Below are positions 34,846-44,921 of a DNA stretch of 64,000 nt, one piece after another. The notes beneath the pieces were generated by a model, which saw only the letters and a program-made list of their open reading frames with translations, ran no database searches and was not told the origin of the DNA. The stretch comes from Peptococcaceae bacterium UBA5767 (GTDB lineage: Bacteria; Bacillota; TC1; UBA5767): the NCBI GenBank assembly GCA_002418765.1, contig DIET01000017.1:14852-78851 (forward strand), read 5' to 3'. How positions within the stretch are numbered: position 1 is the stretch's first letter; each line of letters opens with the position of its first letter. Both the position numbers and the translations under genes were made by a program.

Positions 34846-37800
34846 ATGGCGGATTTTGTACATTTACACAATCATACAGGATATAGTTTATTGGATGGGG
34901 CTTCTAGAATACCCGATCTGGTCAAGCGTGCCCGGGAATTGAATATGTCAGCATTGGCCATCACTGATCATGGTGTCATGTATGGCGTCATTGAGTTCTA
35001 TAAAGAGTGTAAAGCCCAAGGCATCAAACCCATTATTGGCTGTGAGGTCTATGTGGCCAAAGATTCTAGGTTTGATAAAAGGCCTAAGATTGATGAAGAA
35101 CGTCACCATTTGATTTTGTTGTGCAAAAATCTTAAAGGTTTCCAGAATCTGATTAAGTTGGTGTCATTGGGGCATACAGAAGGCTTTTACTATAAGCCCA
35201 GGGTGGATTTGGACTTGCTAAGGCAGTATCATGAAGGACTTATTGCGACATCTGCTTGTATTGCAGGAGAGGTTCCAAGAAGAATCCTTGAAGGCAGATT
35301 CGATGAAGCACGAGATGCCGCCAAGCGCTATCAAGAAATATTTCAGGGGAATTATTACATTGAGCTTCAGGATCATGGAATAAGACAGGAAAAAGAAGCC
35401 AATTTGCAATTGGTTTCGCTTGCCAAAGAGCTATCCATTCCATTGATTTGTGCCAATGATGCTCATTATGTGAATAAGGAAGATGCGGAAAGCCATGATG
35501 CTTTACTTTGTATTCAGACGGGGAAAGTGGTTGATGATGCCGACAGGATGAGATTTGAAGGAGAAGAGTTCTATTTGAAATCGGAAGAGGAAATGAAAAG
35601 TCTCTTTGGACATCTTCCCGAAGCTTTGATCAACACCAAAAAAATTGCTGATGCCTGTGATTTGGAACTTGATTTTGGGAAACTCTATTTGCCTCAGTAT
35701 GAAGTTCCTGAAGGACATTCCTTGCAGTCATATCTGAGGGTACTATGCGAAACAGGCCTTCAGAAACGGTTGGGTGAAACGACAGAAGAAATACAAAATA
35801 GATTGGATTATGAATTGAGCGTAATTGAAAAAATGGATTATCCCGGATATTTTCTTATCGTATGGGATATGATTAATTTTGCTCGTGAACAAGGGATTTA
35901 TGTGGGGCCTGGAAGGGGCTCTGCAGCTGGTAGCCTAGTGGCCTATGCCTTATATATAACAGATATCAATCCATTGCAGTACGACCTTCTGTTTGAGCGC
36001 TTTCTTAATCCTGAGCGTATCACGATGCCTGATATAGACACGGATTTTTGTTATGAACGCCGCGGAGAAGTCATTGAGTATTTGATTAGAAAATACGGTG
36101 AGGAGCATGTAGCGCAAATCGTTACCTTCGGAACCCTTTCAGCCAGATTGGCGATACGTGATATCGGTCGTGTTTTGGACGTTCCGCTTCCATTGGTGGA
36201 CAAGGTAGCAAAAATGGTTCCCGCTGAAATCAATATTACACTTGACAAGGCGTTGGAGATGAATCCTGAGCTTCGCAGGGTGGTTGACGAGCAAGAATCG
36301 ATTGCGCATTTGATGAAGATTGCCAGGCGACTGGAAGGATTGCCAAGGCATAGTTCAACCCATGCGGCTGGTTTGGTGATTGCACCAGGTCCCATTGATG
36401 ATTATATTCCCATTTTGAATGGACAGGGCGAAACAAGAATGACCCAGTTTACCATGACAACCGTGGAGGAAATGGGCCTTCTCAAGATGGATTTGCTGGG
36501 ACTAAGAACATTGACGGTTATTGGGAAAACAGTTCAGAATATTAAAAAGACAAAGGGTATTCACGTTGACTTAGAAGAAGTGGATTTACATGATGAATTG
36601 ACGTATCAGCTTTTGTCTCGAGGGGAAACCACTTGTATTTTTCAGTTGGAAAGCAGTGGCATGCAGGCAATCTTGAAAAATTTGAAACCAGAGGTCTTTG
36701 AAGATATTGTGGCCTTGGTGGCTTTGTACCGGCCTGGTCCTTTGGGTAGCGGTATGGTTGACGATTTCATCAATGGTAAGCATGGGAAAATCGTGGTATC
36801 TTATCTGCACCCACTTCTGGAGCCAATTTTAAGAGATACCTATGGGGTTATTTTATACCAGGAACAAGTGATGCGGATAGCCAGTGATTTGGCTGGGTTC
36901 TCTTTGGGTGAGGCAGATTTGCTGCGTAGAGCCATGGGGAAGAAAAAGAAGAAAATTATTGAAGAACAGAAGAATCATTTTGTGACAGGTGCTGAAAAAC
37001 GTGGTGTTGGCAAGAGGATTGCGGAACAGATCTATGAGCGAATGGCTCATTTTGCTGGGTACGGTTTCAATAAATCCCACTCTGCTGCTTATGCGCTTAT
37101 TTCTTTTCGCACAGCGTACCTAAAAGCCCATTATCCCAAAGAGTTTATGTCAGCAATTTTGACCTCGGTGATGCAAAATACGGATAAAGTTACACTTTAT
37201 ATCGAAGAGTGTAAAAAAATGGGGTTGGACATTCTTCCACCTGATATCAATGAGTCCTTTGCTGATTTTACGCCTGTTTCCAAAGGCATCCGATTTGGAT
37301 TGGCTGCAGTCAAGAATGTCGGCCGAGGAGCCATAGACAATATTGTTATGGCCAGAGCAGAGGCTCCCTTTACTGATCTGGATGATTTTTGCACCAAAAT
37401 GGATTTGCATCAAGTGAATAAAAGGATTGTTGAAAGTTTGGTCATGTGTGGCGCCTTTGACGGTTTTTCTTTGCACCGAAGCCAATTGATTCAAATGATT
37501 CCACGCGCATTTGAGCTGGCTTATAAACGCAAGGAAGATTTGGATTCCGGTCAAGTTTCATTATTTGATTCTCCTGGTGTGGCTACAGAAGAGCACAGTG
37601 ACGTCCCGAGTATAGAAGAGTATCCTGTGAAGGATTTGCTGGAGATGGAAAAAAATATGCTTGGCTTCTATATCAGCGGTCATCCTATGGATCCGTATCG
37701 TTCCTTATGGGAGAATCACATCAAAAGTTTGGCCAGCATTGAAGAATCTGATGATGGAAAAATGGTCGTTGTGGGAGGGATGGTTGCAAAAATCAAACGC

Positions 37801-38358
37801 AGTGTTACAAAAAAGAATGAAAACATGGCGTATCTTCAGTTAGAAGATCTATACAGTTCCATGGATGTTTTGGTTTTCCCTAGGTTGTATAAGGAAATTG
37901 GGAGTTCGATTAATGAAGATCAGGTCATTATCGTTCGTGGGAGGATCAATTTTAATGAGGATGAAAAGAAAATTTTTGCTGATGCTGTGCAATTTGATGT
38001 TATGCCGAATATGGAACCGTCTAGTATTCTTTCGAATAACTCAGAGACATTGACTTTAAAAAAAGACAAGCATCTTCCAAAGATGACCAATCAAAAGACA
38101 ATGGATATCCGAAGCATTACCATATCGCTGCCTCCTTTGCAGCAAGAGATATTGGAGCAGAATTTGATTCTCACACAAGGGTTGCTCCATCATTGCAGAA
38201 CGGGCGAAACGAAAATTCTGCTTTCTACAGGGGGAGAGGATAATATCTGTCTTAAAGAAAAAAAATACGTAACCACAGAATTATATGATAAACTTTGTAC
38301 TGTGTGGGGTAAGAACAATGTTTTTTGGCAAGCCAATCTGTCGGAGGGATTGGACTAG
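34846..38358 (+). CDS. dnaE: DNA polymerase III alpha subunit, DnaE type
   Basis: Start at 34846 (M-A-D-F-V-H-L-H-N-H-T-G-Y-S-L-L-D-G); 1170 residues. PHP domain at the N-terminus, polymerase core with the catalytic P-D-I-D-T-D-F near 400, helix-hairpin-helix region, and OB-fold (K-M-V-V-V-G-G-M-V). It lacks a built-in proofreading domain. In Firmicutes DnaE works beside PolC, extending primers on the lagging strand. Confidence 0.96.
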   Translation: MADFVHLHNHTGYSLLDGASRIPDLVKRARELNMSALAITDHGVMYGVIEFYKECKAQGIKPIIGCEVYVAKDSRFDKRPKIDEERHHLILLCKNLKGFQNLIKLVSLGHTEGFYYKPRVDLDLLRQYHEGLIATSACIAGEVPRRILEGRFDEARDAAKRYQEIFQGNYYIELQDHGIRQEKEANLQLVSLAKELSIPLICANDAHYVNKEDAESHDALLCIQTGKVVDDADRMRFEGEEFYLKSEEEMKSLFGHLPEALINTKKIADACDLELDFGKLYLPQYEVPEGHSLQSYLRVLCETGLQKRLGETTEEIQNRLDYELSVIEKMDYPGYFLIVWDMINFAREQGIYVGPGRGSAAGSLVAYALYITDINPLQYDLLFERFLNPERITMPDIDTDFCYERRGEVIEYLIRKYGEEHVAQIVTFGTLSARLAIRDIGRVLDVPLPLVDKVAKMVPAEINITLDKALEMNPELRRVVDEQESIAHLMKIARRLEGLPRHSSTHAAGLVIAPGPIDDYIPILNGQGETRMTQFTMTTVEEMGLLKMDLLGLRTLTVIGKTVQNIKKTKGIHVDLEEVDLHDELTYQLLSRGETTCIFQLESSGMQAILKNLKPEVFEDIVALVALYRPGPLGSGMVDDFINGKHGKIVVSYLHPLLEPILRDTYGVILYQEQVMRIASDLAGFSLGEADLLRRAMGKKKKKIIEEQKNHFVTGAEKRGVGKRIAEQIYERMAHFAGYGFNKSHSAAYALISFRTAYLKAHYPKEFMSAILTSVMQNTDKVTLYIEECKKMGLDILPPDINESFADFTPVSKGIRFGLAAVKNVGRGAIDNIVMARAEAPFTDLDDFCTKMDLHQVNKRIVESLVMCGAFDGFSLHRSQLIQMIPRAFELAYKRKEDLDSGQVSLFDSPGVATEEHSDVPSIEEYPVKDLLEMEKNMLGFYISGHPMDPYRSLWENHIKSLASIEESDDGKMVVVGGMVAKIKRSVTKKNENMAYLQLEDLYSSMDVLVFPRLYKEIGSSINEDQVIIVRGRINFNEDEKKIFADAVQFDVMPNMEPSSILSNNSETLTLKKDKHLPKMTNQKTMDIRSITISLPPLQQEILEQNLILTQGLLHHCRTGETKILLSTGGEDNICLKEKKYVTTELYDKLCTVWGKNNVFWQANLSEGLD

Positions 38359-38467
38359 ATTTTATTCCCCCCATAAGTGAAAGTGAGTTAAAGAAGTCAT
38401 GCATGCCATAAATTTCAATAAATTCATCACTATCTAGATCAAGATGATGGTGCAAGGAGAAAGTAGG

Positions 38468-38956
38468 ATGATCAAGATGCGAACTGGGATTTATCCAGGC
38501 TCGTTTGATCCTTTGACCAATGGTCATCTGGATATTATCGAGCGTTCCGTACATATTTTTGACCGGGTGATTTTGGCTGTAGCCAATGACAACAACAAGC
38601 AATCTTTGTTCAGTGTAGAAGAAAGAATGGCTATGATCGAACAGGCAGTAGCAGCATACGATGGTGTAGAGGTTGAGGCTTTTGATGGTCTATTGATGCA
38701 TTATGCTAAGGAAAAAGGAGCTGTGGCAGTAATTCGTGGTTTAAGAGCGGTGTCTGATTTTGAATATGAATTTCAGATGTCGTTGATGAATCGTAAACTT
38801 GAACCAGAAATTGAGACCGTATTTCTGATGACTTCTGCGCAGAATGCATTTATTAGTTCAAGCATGATCAAGCAAGTTGTTTCTTTGCAAGGCGATATTC
38901 ATGGATTGGTTCCGGAACGAGTAGAACTTGCCTTGTTGGAAAAGTTTAAGAAATGA
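38468..38956 (+). CDS. coaD: Phosphopantetheine adenylyltransferase
   Basis: 162 residues from ATG 38468 (AAGGAG upstream); ATG 38477 is also possible. Nucleotidyltransferase motif G-S-F-D-P-L-T-N-G-H (T/HxGH class), R-G-L-R-A-V-S-D-F-E-Y-E, and I-S-S-S-M-I-K. It makes dephospho-CoA. Followed closely by mtrB. Confidence 0.96.
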   Translation: MIKMRTGIYPGSFDPLTNGHLDIIERSVHIFDRVILAVANDNNKQSLFSVEERMAMIEQAVAAYDGVEVEAFDGLLMHYAKEKGAVAVIRGLRAVSDFEYEFQMSLMNRKLEPEIETVFLMTSAQNAFISSSMIKQVVSLQGDIHGLVPERVELALLEKFKK

Positions 38957-38964
38957 GGGATGAT

Positions 38965-39192
38965 ATGGATAATGTCAGGTTTGATCTCGATTATGTGGTC
39001 GTGAAAGCACTTGAAAACGGAGTTACCATTATGGGTCTTACCAGAGGAAAGGATACCAAGAGCCATCATTCGGAAAAAATTGATAAAGGAGAGGTGCTGA
39101 TCGCTCAGTTTACTGAGATCACTTCTGCCATAAAGATCCGTGGAAAAGCAAAAATTTATACCAAGCATGGTGTGATTGATATTGAAGACTAG
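38965..39192 (+). CDS. mtrB: trp RNA-binding attenuation protein TRAP
   Basis: 75 residues from ATG 38965 (GAGGG 5 bases upstream). Clear TRAP pattern: D-Y-V-V-V-K-A-L-E-N-G-V-T-I-M-G-L-T-R-G, H-H-S-E-K-I-D-K-G-E-V-L-I-A-Q-F-T-E, and S-A-I-K-I-R-G-K-A. It forms an 11-mer ring that binds tryptophan and then G/UAG repeats in trp leaders. No trp operon or G/UAG-repeat target was seen in this window. Confidence 0.95.
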   Translation: MDNVRFDLDYVVVKALENGVTIMGLTRGKDTKSHHSEKIDKGEVLIAQFTEITSAIKIRGKAKIYTKHGVIDIED

Positions 39193-39204
39193 GTTCAGGG
39201 GGAT

Positions 39205-39384
39205 ATGATGTGGAAAGTAGTTTTCGTCGTAAATTCTGAAAAAAAGGCTGAGAAAATAAAGGAAGAATTGGAAAAAGAATATATTTTCCCGAAAATTGTA
39301 CCTTCAGGGAATTCTATTCAGGTTTTGGTAGAGGAGACTGATTTACAGGATGCAGATGAAATCATCAGGGGTATCTTGTCATAA
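39205..39384 (+). CDS. 59-residue conserved-looking small protein, unknown
   Basis: ATG at 39205 after CAGGGGGAT; ends at TAA 39382-39384, 12 bases after mtrB and 17 before pfkA. It begins M-M-W-K-V-V-F-V-V-N-S-E-K-K-A-E-K-I and ends D-E-I-I-R-G-I-L-S. The alpha/beta pattern suggests a ferredoxin-like or ACT-like small fold. I do not recognise it, but good spacing and codon use support a real gene in the mtrB-pfkA operon. Confidence 0.7.
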   Translation: MMWKVVFVVNSEKKAEKIKEELEKEYIFPKIVPSGNSIQVLVEETDLQDADEIIRGILS

Positions 39385-39401
39385 AGTCAACGGAGGAATG
39401 T

Positions 39402-40361
39402 ATGAAAAAAATTGCTGTACTAACTTCCGGAGGCGATGCACCTGGGATGAATCCTGCTATACGAGCGGTCGTGCGGTCAGCAATATATCAAGGATTGCAG
39501 GTGATAGGCATCAAACGGGGATACCAAGGTTTGTTGCAGGAAGATTTTGTTGATTTGGATGTCGCCAGTGTTGGTGACATCGTAACGCGTGGAGGAACGA
39601 TCCTACGTACTGCGCGATCGGAAGAATTTCATGAATTAAAAGTGCAACAGCATGCAGCCCATTTGCTACGACGTCACCGCATTGAAGGCTTGGTGGTCAT
39701 TGGTGGAGATGGTAGTTTTCGTGGTGCCCTGTCTTTGCATGAGCAGGGCATGCGGGTAATTGGCATTCCTGGCACAATCGACAATGATATTCACGGTACC
39801 GAGTCTACGATTGGCTTTGATACAGCAGTAAATACGGGGCTGGATGGAATATCAAAATTAAGGGATACTGCAACGAGCCATGAACGGCTTTTTTTGGTTG
39901 AAGTCATGGGACGTCATTGTGGTGCCATTGCATTGGCTATGGGAATAGCGGGTGGAGCAGAGGCGATTCTCATACCCGAGATGGAATGGAATGAAGAAGA
40001 ACTGGCTTCGTCTATCAATCGGGGCAAGGAAAGGGGTAAAATTTCAAGTATCATAATCATAGCAGAGGGGACTGCAGATACCAAGACGTTGGGCGAACGA
40101 CTAACACTTAAAACGAATTCTGATGTACGTACGGTCATTTTAGGACACTTGCAAAGAGGCGGAGCACCCACGGCGGGTGATTCTGTGTTGGCAAGTCGTA
40201 TGGGGGCAAAAGCTGTAGAGTATTTATTGTCTGGGCTTTCCGGTGTTATGACCGCACTAAGAGATGCTAACATTGTTCCCGTATCTCTTGAGTTAAGCCA
40301 GAAGATGGGGAATCATATTGACGAAAATTTATACCATTTGGCCAAAATTTTGGCTATTTAG
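39402..40361 (+). CDS. pfkA: ATP-dependent 6-phosphofructokinase
   Basis: 319 residues, classical bacterial PfkA. N-terminus T-S-G-G-D-A-P-G-M-N, G-G-D-G-S-F-R-G-A, catalytic G-T-I-D-N-D-I, and V-E-V-M-G-R-H-C-G. It makes fructose 1,6-bisphosphate and is normally allosteric (PEP, ADP). Nine bases before pyk, an operon common in Firmicutes. Confidence 0.97.
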   Translation: MKKIAVLTSGGDAPGMNPAIRAVVRSAIYQGLQVIGIKRGYQGLLQEDFVDLDVASVGDIVTRGGTILRTARSEEFHELKVQQHAAHLLRRHRIEGLVVIGGDGSFRGALSLHEQGMRVIGIPGTIDNDIHGTESTIGFDTAVNTGLDGISKLRDTATSHERLFLVEVMGRHCGAIALAMGIAGGAEAILIPEMEWNEEELASSINRGKERGKISSIIIIAEGTADTKTLGERLTLKTNSDVRTVILGHLQRGGAPTAGDSVLASRMGAKAVEYLLSGLSGVMTALRDANIVPVSLELSQKMGNHIDENLYHLAKILAI

Positions 40362-40369
40362 GAGGTAAG

Positions 40370-41791
40370 ATGACTATACGAAGAACTAAAATCATTTGTA
40401 CCATTGGTCCTGCCAGTGAAGATGAAGTGGTCTTGCGTCAGTTGATTGAGCAGGGCATGAATATTGCTAGACTGAATTTTTCCCATGGGAATCATCTGGA
40501 ACATGCCAAGCGGATCAAAATGATTCGCCAAATTGCTGATGAATTGAACAAAAATGTGGCCATTATGTTGGATACCAAAGGTCCAGAGATACGAACTGGA
40601 GAATTGAAGGAGAAAGAGGTTTTTTTGCATGAAGGGCAACAATTGATACTTACAACAGATGTGGTGCTCGGTGATGAGCGTCGATTGTCCATCAGTTATG
40701 AGGGCTTGCCAAATGAATTGGTACCTGGCGACCAGATTCTTTTGGATGATGGTCTGATTTCTCTTCGAGTTTTGACTGTTGAAGGCAGGGATATCATCTG
40801 TATCATTGAAAATGGTGGTGCTATTAAGAGTAGAAGAGGTGTGAATATTCCAGGAAAAAAACTGGGCCTTGCTTTTTTATCCGAAAAAGACATGAGTGAT
40901 ATTTTGTTTGGTATTGAGCAAGATGTCGACTTTATTGCACTCTCCTTCGTTCGAGACAAAGAGGAGGTCATGTGTGTCAGAAAGTTGCTGGAAGAGCATG
41001 ATGCCAATATCCATTTGATTGCAAAAATTGAAAATGCTTTTGCTGTACAGCATATCAAAGAGATCATAAAGGTCAGTGATGGTATCATGGTAGCGCGGGG
41101 AGATTTGGGAGTAGAGATTCCCTTTGAGGAAATGCCATTGATCCAAAAAAGAATTATTCGCTATTGCTACGAACGCGCTAAACCGGTCATTACGGCTACT
41201 CAAATGTTGGACTCTATGATACGTAATCCCAGACCAACCAGAGCCGAAGTCACAGATGTGGCCAATGCTGTTTTGGATGGAACGGATTGTGTAATGCTTT
41301 CTGGTGAATCTGCGGCAGGGGATTATCCAGTTGCTTCATTGACCACCATGATCCGCATTGTGAAAGAAGCTGAATCATTGATGACTTGGCCAAAATATGG
41401 GTTTAAGAAGAGAAAATACAAAAGTCATCACCCCATAACAGACAATATCAGTGAGGCGGCTGTAACCATTGCCACCAAACTGCATGCCTCTGCACTTATT
41501 GTGCCTACCAGATCAGGTTTTACCCCAAGAATGGTGGCCAAACATAGACCGGTAACGCCTGTCATTGCCGTTGTATCACATCTTAAAACCAAACGCCAGA
41601 TGACAATAGTGTGGGGTGTGGAAATTGTTGAAATTGTTGAGCCCACTGATACTGATTCGATGATTATAAGAGCAACGGAAGCCACCAAGCAGGCAGGTTA
41701 TATTAAGGAAGGGGATACCATCGTGATTACTGCGGGTGTTCCTGTGGGTGTAAGTGGGAAGACCAATCTTTTGAAAGTACAAATCGTTTAA
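40370..41791 (+). CDS. pyk: Pyruvate kinase
   Basis: 473 residues, without the C-terminal PEP-utiliser-like extension found in bacilli. Motifs: K-I-I-C-T-I-G-P-A-S, N-F-S-H-G, L-D-T-K-G-P-E-I-R-T-G, and the signature L-I-A-K-I-E-N near 220. Makes pyruvate and ATP from PEP. Co-transcribed with pfkA; strong terminator follows. Confidence 0.97.
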   Translation: MTIRRTKIICTIGPASEDEVVLRQLIEQGMNIARLNFSHGNHLEHAKRIKMIRQIADELNKNVAIMLDTKGPEIRTGELKEKEVFLHEGQQLILTTDVVLGDERRLSISYEGLPNELVPGDQILLDDGLISLRVLTVEGRDIICIIENGGAIKSRRGVNIPGKKLGLAFLSEKDMSDILFGIEQDVDFIALSFVRDKEEVMCVRKLLEEHDANIHLIAKIENAFAVQHIKEIIKVSDGIMVARGDLGVEIPFEEMPLIQKRIIRYCYERAKPVITATQMLDSMIRNPRPTRAEVTDVANAVLDGTDCVMLSGESAAGDYPVASLTTMIRIVKEAESLMTWPKYGFKKRKYKSHHPITDNISEAAVTIATKLHASALIVPTRSGFTPRMVAKHRPVTPVIAVVSHLKTKRQMTIVWGVEIVEIVEPTDTDSMIIRATEATKQAGYIKEGDTIVITAGVPVGVSGKTNLLKVQIV

Positions 41792-41841
41792 AATTTACAA
41801 AAATTATCCGTTAAATATAGCGAACATGCAATTAATAAGAT

Positions 41842-41887
41842 ACCATAGCAGATGTGACAAATATTCACATTTGCTATGGTTTTTTTT
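41842..41887 (+). terminator. Terminator of the pfkA-pyk operon
   Basis: A 15-bp stem with one G-U pair (41842-41856 with 41866-41880, core CCATAGCA) followed by a T8 run. Confidence 0.95.
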
Positions 41888-41901
41888 GATTGGAGGGTTC
41901 T

Positions 41902-44900
41902 ATGGACTGTTATTTCAATGTGAATCGGTTGCCCGATGTGGCACAACGTATCTTATCCGCTATGCATGATAAGGGAATAGTATGTTTTTATGGTTGCCAT
42001 GAGATCTATCAGGAATGGATATTTCGAGAATTGGTTTTCTGGCTTAATGATTCTTCATGGATGATTCTGGATAAAGAGAACATAAAAGAACAATGCATTA
42101 CAATTCCAGATCAGTTTCAAGATACTGTATTCTTTCTGGATTTGCGTGGGACTTCATCAGAAAATCAAACCTATAATTTGAAATCGGCAATAGGGTGGGA
42201 AACACCCCCTCATATACTTATTCTTTGTGAAATGAATACCGTTTTAACGCTAGATGATGCGTATACGCTGGCTAAGCCGGCCACCTTTGATTTGGAAGAT
42301 TTAAGGATATCAAAAAGTGAATTTTATGATTTTTTTGTTGCTCAGGGTATGACATTTGCTTATGACGAAAAATGGTATGCATGGATACAGGGAGATTTAG
42401 CTATTGCAATGCAGTCCTTGAGAACCGCAAAAGAATTGGGTTATACTCATTTGGAGCAGTCCAGAGAAAGTTTAATACACAGTTTTGATTGGATACTTCA
42501 ACGGGATTTTACCATCGAGGAAAGAAAAAAAATATGTATTCTTCAATATTTGTTGGAGTTTGATATAAAAATGCTGGATCAGCTCTGGGACTATGAAGAA
42601 AAAACGTCATCGCTGTGCTTGCGCTTATACAATATGGGTTTAACTACATCTAAAGCTTGGAATACATACCAATGTCTTGGTTTGTTCAAAATGGTTCTGT
42701 CCAAAGATGTGTATGCTTTGCTTTCGCTATCAGAAAGACAATTATTAGAAAGAAAAATTGGGCGATATTTTTTCAGTAAAGGTATGTGGCAAGATGCGCT
42801 TCATTTGATCAATGAAACCCATGACGACAATCTTGCCAAAGAATTATTAGGCAGGATGTTATCGGAGTTTTCCATAATCAGTGACTCGAAACTGGTGATG
42901 GAAATGGTAACGATCCTTTCTGATTTGCTTATGCCGGATTCTATGGAGATATGGTTTCTTGAGATGGTGCAAGATACGTTTACAGGAAACCGGGCTAGAA
43001 GGTGGAAAAATACGCAAAAAATGATGGCCATTTGGGATGATGTTCGCAATCAGCAGGAAGGTTTTTATACATTCTCAGCCGTGCTTATTGCCATATCGCT
43101 ATGCGAGAATGGGAAATTTCAGGAGTGCTCTGAATTCCTTTCGGGCAAGATCATGACAGCGTCTTTTGAAATTGAAGCTCATTACTCCATATTGCAGTTT
43201 TTGTTGCAATACACTTGCTTGGTTCAGAATATGAATGCGTTCAATATAAAAGAATTCATCGCAGCCAAAGCCAGTCTTATGTGTGAAGAGCAAGGCAATT
43301 GTGCCGTGATGTTGATGAAAATGTTGTATGGACATGATCTCAATTTTACCTTGTTTCAGATCAATGAGTATGACAGAATGTTTGAAAAGTTACTCCAACG
43401 TGAAACAGAGTGTGCTACTGAGCTTCAAAAATTGTTGAGTCAAATCCTATATAGAAGCTATGATTTGGTAGTGAAGTATTATCCTTCAGAAATGAATGAT
43501 CATGATTTACCATTGCATCAAAAAATTGAGTTGTCTACCAACAACAATGTAAAATTATGGGGCAGTTACATGTTGTCGTTGGAAAAAATGAATCTTGGGG
43601 AATATCAATTGGCACAAGGATATTCGGAGGATACGCTTTATTATTGCAAGGTGGTTGGACATCCACTGATGTATTTCAAGTCACTGCTTCTCGGTGTCAG
43701 AATTGCATCCATGAATCATCAGTATGAACGGGCAGAACGTTTATTAAATCAAGCAAGAGATTTGGATGGTTTTTCTCAATGGCTCATTTTTTCCAGTGCC
43801 CTGTTGATGGAAGAAGCCTATTTGATGCTGATGCAAAAAAAATTTAGTGAATCCAAGAGTGTTTTGATGGAGGCAATGGGGAATTTGACCCTTCTTCAAA
43901 ATAGAATGGGTCAGGTTGACGTTCTGCTTCATTTGTGTTTGATTGGTTATTGTGAGGATAAGGTACGCAATACTGATGATATTCGTGATTATTGGTGTAA
44001 GGCTCAAAAGATTGCCCAAGAGCAAAATGGGATAGTATTTTTAGATCGATTTCTTGAGTCTCATTTGGATTTGAAAATTTGGCTTGAGTCTGGAGAGGAT
44101 TTCACAGGTAAAGAGAATCAACTTCATTGTGTCAAGAATTGTTCAGGCATTAGGATTTGTCTGTTTAGAGAATTTTCTTTGCAACATGGAGATTTGGTTT
44201 TGGAGGAAGAAATATGGCCAACTCGGAAGGTAAAAGCGATTTTTCAATACTTACTTATTCATCCGGAAGAGCGGATAGCCCGAAGTGAATTGGCAAAGGT
44301 ATTTTGGCCAGATATTCAAGACCATACGCAGTCGCTGGCCAACCTTAGGGTGGCATTGAGTTTATTGGGAAAAACATTGGCCATCATAGGGCTGGAGGAT
44401 ATGCTTAAAAGAAATCGGCATAGAGCTTGGTTGGAAATTCCCGAAAATGCCTATGTTGACTATTTTGTGCTCAAGAATTCATATGAAGAAGGGAAAGCAT
44501 GCTATAAACAAAAAGATTATCGAATGGCAGAGAAACACTTCCAGTCTAGCTTAAAAATTTTAGAAGAACCTTATCTGAGTACCCAAAGTAAGGATCAATG
44601 GATCAATTCGGAGAGAAAAAAAGTTGAAAAACGATTAGAACGTTGTCAGTACTATTTGTTGCGTATTGCTTTGGAGAATCAACAATTTTCTAAAGCCGTG
44701 GTATACTGTAGAAAGATGTTAGAAGAAAACCGTTATCGGGAAGATCTATACAGGATTTTAATCAACACTTTAAAGAAACAGGGTCGCGTGGGTGAGGCGC
44801 TGGGGGCGTACAAACAGTATAAAAAAATGTTGCAAGAGGAACTCAAGATCAACCCAGCCAAGGAAATGGTGGTTATGGAATCAAGATTGAAAAATTCATT

Positions 44901-44907
44901 GTTGTAG
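41902..44907 (+). CDS. Large transcriptional regulator with C-terminal BTAD/winged-helix domain
   Basis: 1001 residues from ATG 41902 (GGAGG upstream). The C-terminal ~270 residues hold a winged helix (W-P-T-R-K-V-K-A-I-F-Q-Y-L-L-I-H...L-A-N-L-R-V-A-L-S-L-L-G-K) and a BTAD tetratricopeptide region, the SARP/MalT-like architecture. The middle is helical TPR-like. The N-terminus, where STAND proteins have a P-loop, reads F-Y-G-C-H-E-I-Y-Q-E-W with no G-K-[ST]. Probably an activator; target unknown. The SleB-like gene 14 bases downstream may be co-transcribed. Confidence 0.8.
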   Translation: MDCYFNVNRLPDVAQRILSAMHDKGIVCFYGCHEIYQEWIFRELVFWLNDSSWMILDKENIKEQCITIPDQFQDTVFFLDLRGTSSENQTYNLKSAIGWETPPHILILCEMNTVLTLDDAYTLAKPATFDLEDLRISKSEFYDFFVAQGMTFAYDEKWYAWIQGDLAIAMQSLRTAKELGYTHLEQSRESLIHSFDWILQRDFTIEERKKICILQYLLEFDIKMLDQLWDYEEKTSSLCLRLYNMGLTTSKAWNTYQCLGLFKMVLSKDVYALLSLSERQLLERKIGRYFFSKGMWQDALHLINETHDDNLAKELLGRMLSEFSIISDSKLVMEMVTILSDLLMPDSMEIWFLEMVQDTFTGNRARRWKNTQKMMAIWDDVRNQQEGFYTFSAVLIAISLCENGKFQECSEFLSGKIMTASFEIEAHYSILQFLLQYTCLVQNMNAFNIKEFIAAKASLMCEEQGNCAVMLMKMLYGHDLNFTLFQINEYDRMFEKLLQRETECATELQKLLSQILYRSYDLVVKYYPSEMNDHDLPLHQKIELSTNNNVKLWGSYMLSLEKMNLGEYQLAQGYSEDTLYYCKVVGHPLMYFKSLLLGVRIASMNHQYERAERLLNQARDLDGFSQWLIFSSALLMEEAYLMLMQKKFSESKSVLMEAMGNLTLLQNRMGQVDVLLHLCLIGYCEDKVRNTDDIRDYWCKAQKIAQEQNGIVFLDRFLESHLDLKIWLESGEDFTGKENQLHCVKNCSGIRICLFREFSLQHGDLVLEEEIWPTRKVKAIFQYLLIHPEERIARSELAKVFWPDIQDHTQSLANLRVALSLLGKTLAIIGLEDMLKRNRHRAWLEIPENAYVDYFVLKNSYEEGKACYKQKDYRMAEKHFQSSLKILEEPYLSTQSKDQWINSERKKVEKRLERCQYYLLRIALENQQFSKAVVYCRKMLEENRYREDLYRILINTLKKQGRVGEALGAYKQYKKMLQEELKINPAKEMVVMESRLKNSLL

Positions 44908-44921
44908 AGAGGTGATCATCT

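Noticed and set aside
38965..39192. Targets of TRAP within the window (runs of GAG/TAG at 2-3 base spacing)
   Set aside because: I looked in leaders of the larger genes and saw no run of six or more properly spaced repeats.
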